From positions 4,836,001-4,900,000 of the forward strand of contig NZ_OX419519.1 in NCBI RefSeq assembly GCF_948472415.1: 64,000 bases of DNA, written 5' to 3'. The notes under the pieces were generated by a model. That model saw only the letters and a program-made list of their open reading frames with translations, was not told the origin of the DNA and did not search any database. Source of the stretch: Kitasatospora fiedleri (GTDB lineage Bacteria > Actinomycetota > Actinomycetes > Streptomycetales > Streptomycetaceae). Made by a program: the position numbers and the translations under genes. Of this stretch, positions 60,051 through 64,000 are shown in pieces. Within the stretch, counting starts at the first letter, position 1; the number at the start of each line of letters is the position of its first letter.

Positions 60051-60116
60051 CGAACCGTCCGCCGGCCGCCCACGAACCGTCCGCCGACCGCCCACGAACC
60101 GTCCGCGAACCGCCCA
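60051..60116. repeat. Three tandem 22-bp repeats
   Basis: CGAACCGTCCGCCGGCCGCCCA (60051-60072) is repeated with one to two changes at 60073-60094 and 60095-60116, with a degenerate copy just to the left. They lie between the NrdR boxes and the GNAT gene end. The rest of the gap 60117-60196 shows nothing else. Confidence 0.75.
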
Positions 60117-60196
60117 CTGACTGCCCGTGGGCCCGCTCGTGAACCCGCCCGCGGACGGCCTGCGGACGGCTTCGGGGCCCGGCTCGGGGCCCGCCC

Positions 60197-60691
60197 TCAG
60201 AACCGCGTCGTGTAGACCCACAGGTCCGTGCCGGGCGCCGCCGACCAGTCCCGCGCGGGGCTGCGGACGAAGCCCAGGGCGTCGTAGATCCGGTGCGCGG
60301 CGGTCATCGTCGGCCGGGTGGAGAACGCCATCCCGGCCAGTCGCAGTTCCCGGCTGCGCGCGATCGAGGCCCGCACCAGGGCCCGGCCGACGCCGCGCCC
60401 GCGGGCCGCCGCGCCGACCGCGAGCATCCGGATCTCGCCCTCGTCGGGGTGCGCGACGTCCGCCCACGCGGTGCCGCCGGGCGCGAAGGTCACGCAGCCG
60501 AGCACCGCCCCGCCGTCGTCGACGGCGACCAGGAGCTCGGCCTCCCGGTTGCGGCGGGCGGCGTCGCGGAGGAGTTCGGCGTACGGGGAGTCGGGGCGGG
60601 TGTGGCCGTCGCCGACGAAGGCTTCGACGCTGACCTCCCCGGCTCCGGCGAGGTCGCGGTCGAGGGCGCGGCGGACGGTCGGGGAGCGCAT
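60197..60691 (-). CDS. GNAT-family N-acetyltransferase
   Basis: 164 residues. The acetyl-CoA loop is in IRMLAVGAAARGRGVGRALVRASIARSREL (Q/RxxGxG/A type), with RIYDALGFVRSPARDW at the end as in typical GNAT proteins. Substrate unknown. The ATG at 60691 has no strong ribosome site. A possible small upstream ORF overlaps its start on the same strand. Confidence 0.88.
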   Translation of the reverse strand: MRSPTVRRALDRDLAGAGEVSVEAFVGDGHTRPDSPYAELLRDAARRNREAELLVAVDDGGAVLGCVTFAPGGTAWADVAHPDEGEIRMLAVGAAARGRGVGRALVRASIARSRELRLAGMAFSTRPTMTAAHRIYDALGFVRSPARDWSAAPGTDLWVYTTRF

Positions 60692-60907
60692 CCGGACAGT
60701 GTGCCGGACGGCCGCCGGCGCGGGTCGGCCAGGTCCGGGTCGAACGGGTAGCCGCCCGGCCGGTGCACGTCGTCGCGGCCGTGCCGGCCGTTGCGGTCCA
60801 GGTCGCGGCCGACCAGGACGCCGAGGAGTCCGAAACTGCCGAGGAGGCCCAGCAGGGCGAGTGCGGTGGTCATGCCTCCACTGTCCGCGCCCGGCCGGGG
60901 CCGGACG

Positions 60908-60946
60908 AGTGGCAGGAACGCACCATTGCCACGAAATCCTGCCACT
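60908..60946. promoter_or_regulatory. Inverted-repeat operator of the GlxA-family regulator
   Basis: AGTGGCAGGA (60908-60917) and TCCTGCCACT (60937-60946) are perfect 10-bp inverted repeats with a 19-bp spacer that contains another TTGCCAC. The repeat ends 14 bp before the ATG at 60961. This layout fits dimer binding and autoregulation by the AraC/GlxA protein. Confidence 0.6.
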
Positions 60947-60960
60947 GCCATGCTGGCCGG

Positions 60961-61947
60961 ATGCGGAAGCTGGAGAACGTCGCCGTCGTGGTGCTGGAGG
61001 AGGTCCACCCCTTCGAACTGGGGGTGGCCTGCGAGGTGTTCGGCCTGGACCGGAGCGAGAGCGGCCTGCCGGTCTACGACTTCGCCCTGGTCGGCGACCG
61101 CCCCGGCCCGATGCGCACCCACTCCGGCTTCACCGTCGACGTCCCGCACGGCCCCGAGCGGATCGCCGGGGCCGACCTGGTGATCGCCACCGCCACCGGC
61201 ATCCGCGCGCACTACCCCGAGGAGGTCTGCGCGGCGCTGCGGGCCGCCCACGACCGCGGCGCCCACCTGCTGTCGATCTGCTCCGGCAGCTTCCTGCTCG
61301 GCGCGGCCGGCCTGCTCGACGGCCGCCGCTGCACCACCCACTGGCGCTACGCCGACCTGATGGCCGAGCGCTTCCCGCTGACCACCGTCGAACCCGGCGT
61401 GCTGTACGTGGACGACCACCCGGTGATCACCTCGGCCGGCACCGCCGCGGGCATCGACGCCTGCCTGCACCTGGTCCGCAAGGTGCAGGGCGCCGAGGTG
61501 GCCCGGGCGATCGCCCGCCGGATGGTGGTCGCCCCGCACCGGGACGGCGGCCAGGCCCAGTTCATCAACCGGCCGGTGCCCGAGGGCGGCGGCGAGTCGC
61601 TGGCCGGGGTGCTGGAGTGGATGCGCCGCCACCTCGACCGGGAGACCGGCGTCGACCAGCTCGCCCGGCTCGCCCACATGTCGCCGCGCACCTTCGCCCG
61701 CCGCTTCCGGGAGGAGACCGGCACCACCCCGCACCGCTGGCTGACCGGCCAGCGGGTGCTGCTCGCGCAGCACCTGCTGGAGTCCACCGGCGAGAGCGTG
61801 GACGCCATCGCCACCCGCTGCGGCTTCGGCAACGCCGCCACCCTGCGACACCACTTCGGCCGCCGCCTCGACACCACCCCGCAGGCCTACCGCCGAGCCT
61901 TCGGCGGCCCGCGCCGCGCCGCCGGGCCGCAGTACCAGGACGCCTGA
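60961..61947 (+). CDS. GlxA-family transcriptional regulator (DJ-1/PfpI-like + AraC HTH)
   Basis: 328 residues. The N-terminal DJ-1/PfpI-like domain (about 1-185) has HLLSICSGSFLLGAAGLLDGRRCTTHW with the nucleophile-elbow Cys, and TSAGTAAGIDACLHLV. A C-terminal AraC double helix-turn-helix (about 225-315) reads LARLAHMSPRTFARRFREETGTTPHRWL and DAIATRCGFGNAATLRHHFGRRLDTTPQAYRRAF. Such regulators respond to small amines, amino acids or aldehydes. A clear inverted repeat precedes the start. It is the only AraC-type gene near nrdAB but is not part of that operon. Confidence 0.92.
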   Translation: MRKLENVAVVVLEEVHPFELGVACEVFGLDRSESGLPVYDFALVGDRPGPMRTHSGFTVDVPHGPERIAGADLVIATATGIRAHYPEEVCAALRAAHDRGAHLLSICSGSFLLGAAGLLDGRRCTTHWRYADLMAERFPLTTVEPGVLYVDDHPVITSAGTAAGIDACLHLVRKVQGAEVARAIARRMVVAPHRDGGQAQFINRPVPEGGGESLAGVLEWMRRHLDRETGVDQLARLAHMSPRTFARRFREETGTTPHRWLTGQRVLLAQHLLESTGESVDAIATRCGFGNAATLRHHFGRRLDTTPQAYRRAFGGPRRAAGPQYQDA

Positions 61948-61975
61948 CCGGGGCACGGCGGGGGAGCGGGGACGA

Positions 61976-62125
61976 GGGCTGGAACCAAGGGCTGGAACCA
62001 AGGGCTGGAACGAGGGCCGGAACGAGGGCTGGAACGAGGGCTGGAACGAAGGGCTGGAACGAGGGCCGGAACGAGGGCTGGAACGAAGGGCTGGAACGAA
62101 GGGCTGGAACGAAGGGCTGGAACGA
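61976..62125. repeat. Minisatellite of 12-13 bp units
   Basis: Twelve head-to-tail units of GGGCTGGAACGA or GGGCTGGAACGAA (two early units read GGGCTGGAACCAA and two read GGGCCGGAACGA). The 12/13 length mix shifts the frame, so it is not coding. It lies just after the GlxA-family gene. Confidence 0.9.
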
Positions 62126-62142
62126 GGGACCGGGCCGCGGAC

Positions 62143-62556
62143 GCCGGGCTGCGGCAGCAGGGCGTCCGGGCCCGGGGTGCCCCTGCCGGGAGTCGCCCGT
62201 CCGGGACGAGCCGCAGGCGCTCGCGGCCCCGTGGCGGGGGCCAGGTCGGGGGTCGGGTTTCCGTGCCGCCGGGCTGCGGCAGCAGGGCGTCCGGGCCCGG
62301 GGTGCCCCTGCCGGGAGTCGCCCGTCCGGGACGAGCCGCAGGCGCTCGCGGCCCCGTGGCGGGGGCCAGGTCGGGGGTCGGGTTTCCGTGCCGCCGGGCT
62401 GCGGCAGCAGGGCGTCCGGGCCCGGGGTGCCCCTGCCGGGAGTCGCCCGTCCGGGACGAGCCGCAGGCGCTCGCGGCCCCGTGGCGGGGGCCGGGCCGGG
62501 GGTCGGGTTTCCGTGCCGCCGGGCTGCGGCAGCAGGGCGTCCGGGCCCGGGGTGCC
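62143..62556. repeat. 125-bp tandem direct repeats (3 full copies + 39 bp)
   Basis: Copies start at 62143, 62268 and 62393, each exactly 125 bp, with a partial fourth at 62518-62556. Copies 1 and 2 are almost identical and copy 3 differs mainly in GGGCCGGGCCGGG for GGGCCAGGTCGGG. Each begins GCCGGGCTGCGGCAGCAGG and contains several short GC hairpins. 125 is not a multiple of three, so the array is non-coding. It fills the gap between two convergent genes. Confidence 0.95.
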
Positions 62557-62571
62557 GGCGTGGGGCTGCGG

Positions 62572-63330
62572 TCAGGTCGAGAGGTGGTCGGTGCGGTTCC
62601 AGCCGGTCGGGCGCAGCCGTCCCTCGTGGGACCGCCACGTGCTGGTCGAGCAGTTCGCCACCGGGGGCAGGGCCAGCAGCTCCCGCTCGGTCGGCCGGTC
62701 CAGGACGTGGCGCAGCATCAGGACCGTGCAGTCGTGCGCCACCACCAGCACCGGCCGGCCGGCCTCCTCCGCGCACAGGTCGCGCAGCAGGTCGCGGACC
62801 CGCAGGGCCACGTCCAGCCAGGACTCGCCGCCCGGCGGGCGGTAGTACAGCTCGCCCATCCGCCGCCGCCGGGCCGCCTCCGCGGGGTGGTCGCGTTCGA
62901 TCGCGGCCTTGGTGAGCATCTCCAGCACGCCAAGCTCGCGGTCCCGCAGCCGCTCGTCGTGGCGCACCGCCAGCCCCACCTGGACGGCTCCCAGCCCGGA
63001 CGCCTGGGCCAGCGCGATCCGGGCGGTCTCGGCGGTGCGCACGTACGGGGAGCACCACACCGAGCGCGGCCGGTCGGCGGGCGGCAGTTCGGCCCACCAG
63101 CGGCCCAGGTCGCGGGCCTGGTCCTGGCCGTGCAGGGAGAGCGGGATGTCGGCGTCCCGGCAGGTGATCGGGACGGCGAGCGCGCCGCTGGCGTCCGCGT
63201 GCCGGAACTCCACGTTGGCGGTGGACTCGCCGTGCCGGGTGGCGATCAGGAGCGAGGGCAGTCTCGGTCCGGGGTCCGGCTGCTGCGCCTCCGGACGGTG
63301 CCCGTTGCGTACCGTGGTGAGGTCGGTCAT
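62572..63330 (-). CDS. Histidine phosphatase (phosphoglycerate-mutase-like) family protein
   Basis: 252 residues. The catalytic RHG motif is in LLIATRHGESTANVEF (about 30), followed by PLSLHGQDQARDLG, CSPYVRTAETARIAL, LRDRELGVLEML, GGESWLDVALRVRDLL and VLVVAHDCTVLMLRHVL with the second catalytic His. All key residues are present. The substrate is undefined; the family includes mutases and phosphatases. ATG at 63330 follows GGGGAG. Its 3' end abuts the 125-bp repeat array. Confidence 0.9.
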   Translation of the reverse strand: MTDLTTVRNGHRPEAQQPDPGPRLPSLLIATRHGESTANVEFRHADASGALAVPITCRDADIPLSLHGQDQARDLGRWWAELPPADRPRSVWCSPYVRTAETARIALAQASGLGAVQVGLAVRHDERLRDRELGVLEMLTKAAIERDHPAEAARRRRMGELYYRPPGGESWLDVALRVRDLLRDLCAEEAGRPVLVVAHDCTVLMLRHVLDRPTERELLALPPVANCSTSTWRSHEGRLRPTGWNRTDHLST

Positions 63331-63496
63331 GGCGGTGGCTCCCCGTGGTCGGTGGCGCGGGCGAGTGGACCCGTCTCCCCCGGTCTCTCCAGGGAGCGGG
63401 CGGTCATAACAGATGGTCGCGCCGTCACCCCAGTGTCGATCGGGGCAACGGCGCGACCACAGGGCGCATGGCGCGGCTATGCGCGCCCCCGGTGCG

Positions 63497-64000
63497 TCAG
63501 TGCGCCACCGCGGGCTGTGGAGCACGCTCCACGGCCTCGTCGCCGGACTCCGCGGAATAGTCCGCCTTCGAGGTCTCGTCGGCCCCCTCCGGGGCCTTCA
63601 GGGCCCGCAGCACCAGCGTCAGGACCACGGCCACCGCCAGGTTCAGCACGAACGCGGTCAGACCGATGTAGCCGGTCTGCCCGATCCCCGGGATGTTCGA
63701 GCTGCTGCCGCCGAAGTGCTTGGTGGCCGGGGAGGAGATCCCCCAGGCCAGCCAGGTGCCGTACACCATGCCGACCGCCCAGCCCGCCAGCAGCGCCCAG
63801 CGGTGGAACCACCGGGTGAACAGGCCCGCCACCAGCGCCACCGCGGTCTGCAGGATCCACAGGCCGCCCAGCAGCTGGAAGTTGATCGCCACCTGCTTGT
63901 CCATCAGCAGCACGAACACCAGCGCGCCGACCTTCACCAGCAGCGAGGCGATCTTCGCCACCCGGGTCTCCTCGGCCGGCGTCGCGTCCGGCTTCAGGAA
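63497..64000 (-). CDS. Sodium:solute symporter, MctP-like monocarboxylate permease (C-terminal part)
   Basis: The gene runs off the right edge; about 167 C-terminal residues are visible. Membrane segments include SLLVKVGALVFVLLMD, FQLLGGLWILQTAVALVAGLF, WALLAGWAVGMVYGTWLAW and IGLTAFVLNLAVAVVLTLVLRAL. The sequence DKQVAINFQLLGGLWILQT with FTRWFHRWALLAGWAVGM matches the end of SSS-family MctP proteins, which import lactate, pyruvate and similar acids. A charged tail closes the protein. Confidence 0.85.
   Translation of the reverse strand, partial: FLKPDATPAEETRVAKIASLLVKVGALVFVLLMDKQVAINFQLLGGLWILQTAVALVAGLFTRWFHRWALLAGWAVGMVYGTWLAWGISSPATKHFGGSSSNIPGIGQTGYIGLTAFVLNLAVAVVLTLVLRALKAPEGADETSKADYSAESGDEAVERAPQPAVAH

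Noticed and set aside
60490..60873. 127-codon ORF starting MTTALALLGLLGSFGLLGVLVGRDLDR upstream of the GNAT gene
   Set aside because: It begins with a plausible membrane helix, but it overlaps the GNAT gene by about 200 bases in another frame and its GGAGG is only 1 base from the ATG. A short real membrane protein with a frameshift cannot be excluded.
62143..62556. Direct repeats considered as a CRISPR array
   Set aside because: Units are contiguous 125-bp copies with no unique spacers of constant length, and no cas genes are nearby.

Overview
The window is very high-GC actinobacterial chromosome with strongly GC-ending codons, many GTG/TTG starts and 4-base start/stop overlaps. WblC, SigR-RsrA, mycoredoxin, AdnAB, a UPF0182 protein and a B12-riboswitch nrdAB operon together point to the Streptomycetaceae (Streptomyces, Kitasatospora or a close relative). 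It reads as conserved core chromosome; no prophage, insertion sequence or CRISPR array was seen.

Region by region. 1-20.2 kb: the end of moeZ, a flippase-like membrane protein, an alkyltransferase-like protein, the adnA-adnB helicase-nuclease pair (adnB carries a one-base frameshift), a PP2C/SpoIIE phosphatase, an EEP-family hydrolase, a PadR-ABC-FtsX operon, an M20 dipeptidase, NudC and a GntR/UTRA regulator. 20.4-24.7 kb: a stress block of mycoredoxin (predicted SigR promoter), uvrD2, and wblC with a long leader carrying an upstream ORF and an intrinsic terminator, which looks like an attenuator. 24.8-36.1 kb: APH-like kinase, ABC1/AarF-type kinase preceded by a 39-codon ORF, an orphan ThiF-like protein, YgjP-type metallopeptidase, NUDIX hydrolase, DUF2342 zincin, an epimerase-type SDR, moaE, a YlbL-like PDZ/S16 protease and a PPA1309-family protein. 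36.2-43.9 kb: UPF0182 protein, initiator tRNA, a secreted GH18 chitinase with a DasR-type operator in its promoter, and a long TPR/Sel1-like repeat protein.

44-50 kb: hisN, an SMR transporter, rsgA, aroA, an M50-like peptidase, a SRAP (HMCES/YedK) protein and an alpha/beta hydrolase. 50-56.2 kb: sigR-rsrA with an autoregulatory SigR promoter, a tandem pair of HD-domain membrane proteins, a TPR protein and peptide deformylase with a His-rich tail. 56.2-60.7 kb: nrdA-nrdB (class Ia ribonucleotide reductase), preceded by two NrdR-type boxes 31 bp apart and a cobalamin riboswitch, then a GNAT acetyltransferase. 60.9-64 kb: a GlxA/AraC regulator with an inverted-repeat operator, a striking 0.6-kb tandem-repeat array, a histidine phosphatase and the 3' end of an MctP-like symporter.

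Functional theme: a large share of the genes serves thiol/oxidative and antibiotic stress (sigR, rsrA, mrx, wblC), DNA repair (adnAB, uvrD2, ATL, SRAP) and deoxynucleotide supply (nrdAB). The most informative non-coding elements are the wblC leader, two perfect SigR promoters, the nrdAB leader and the 125-bp repeat array.
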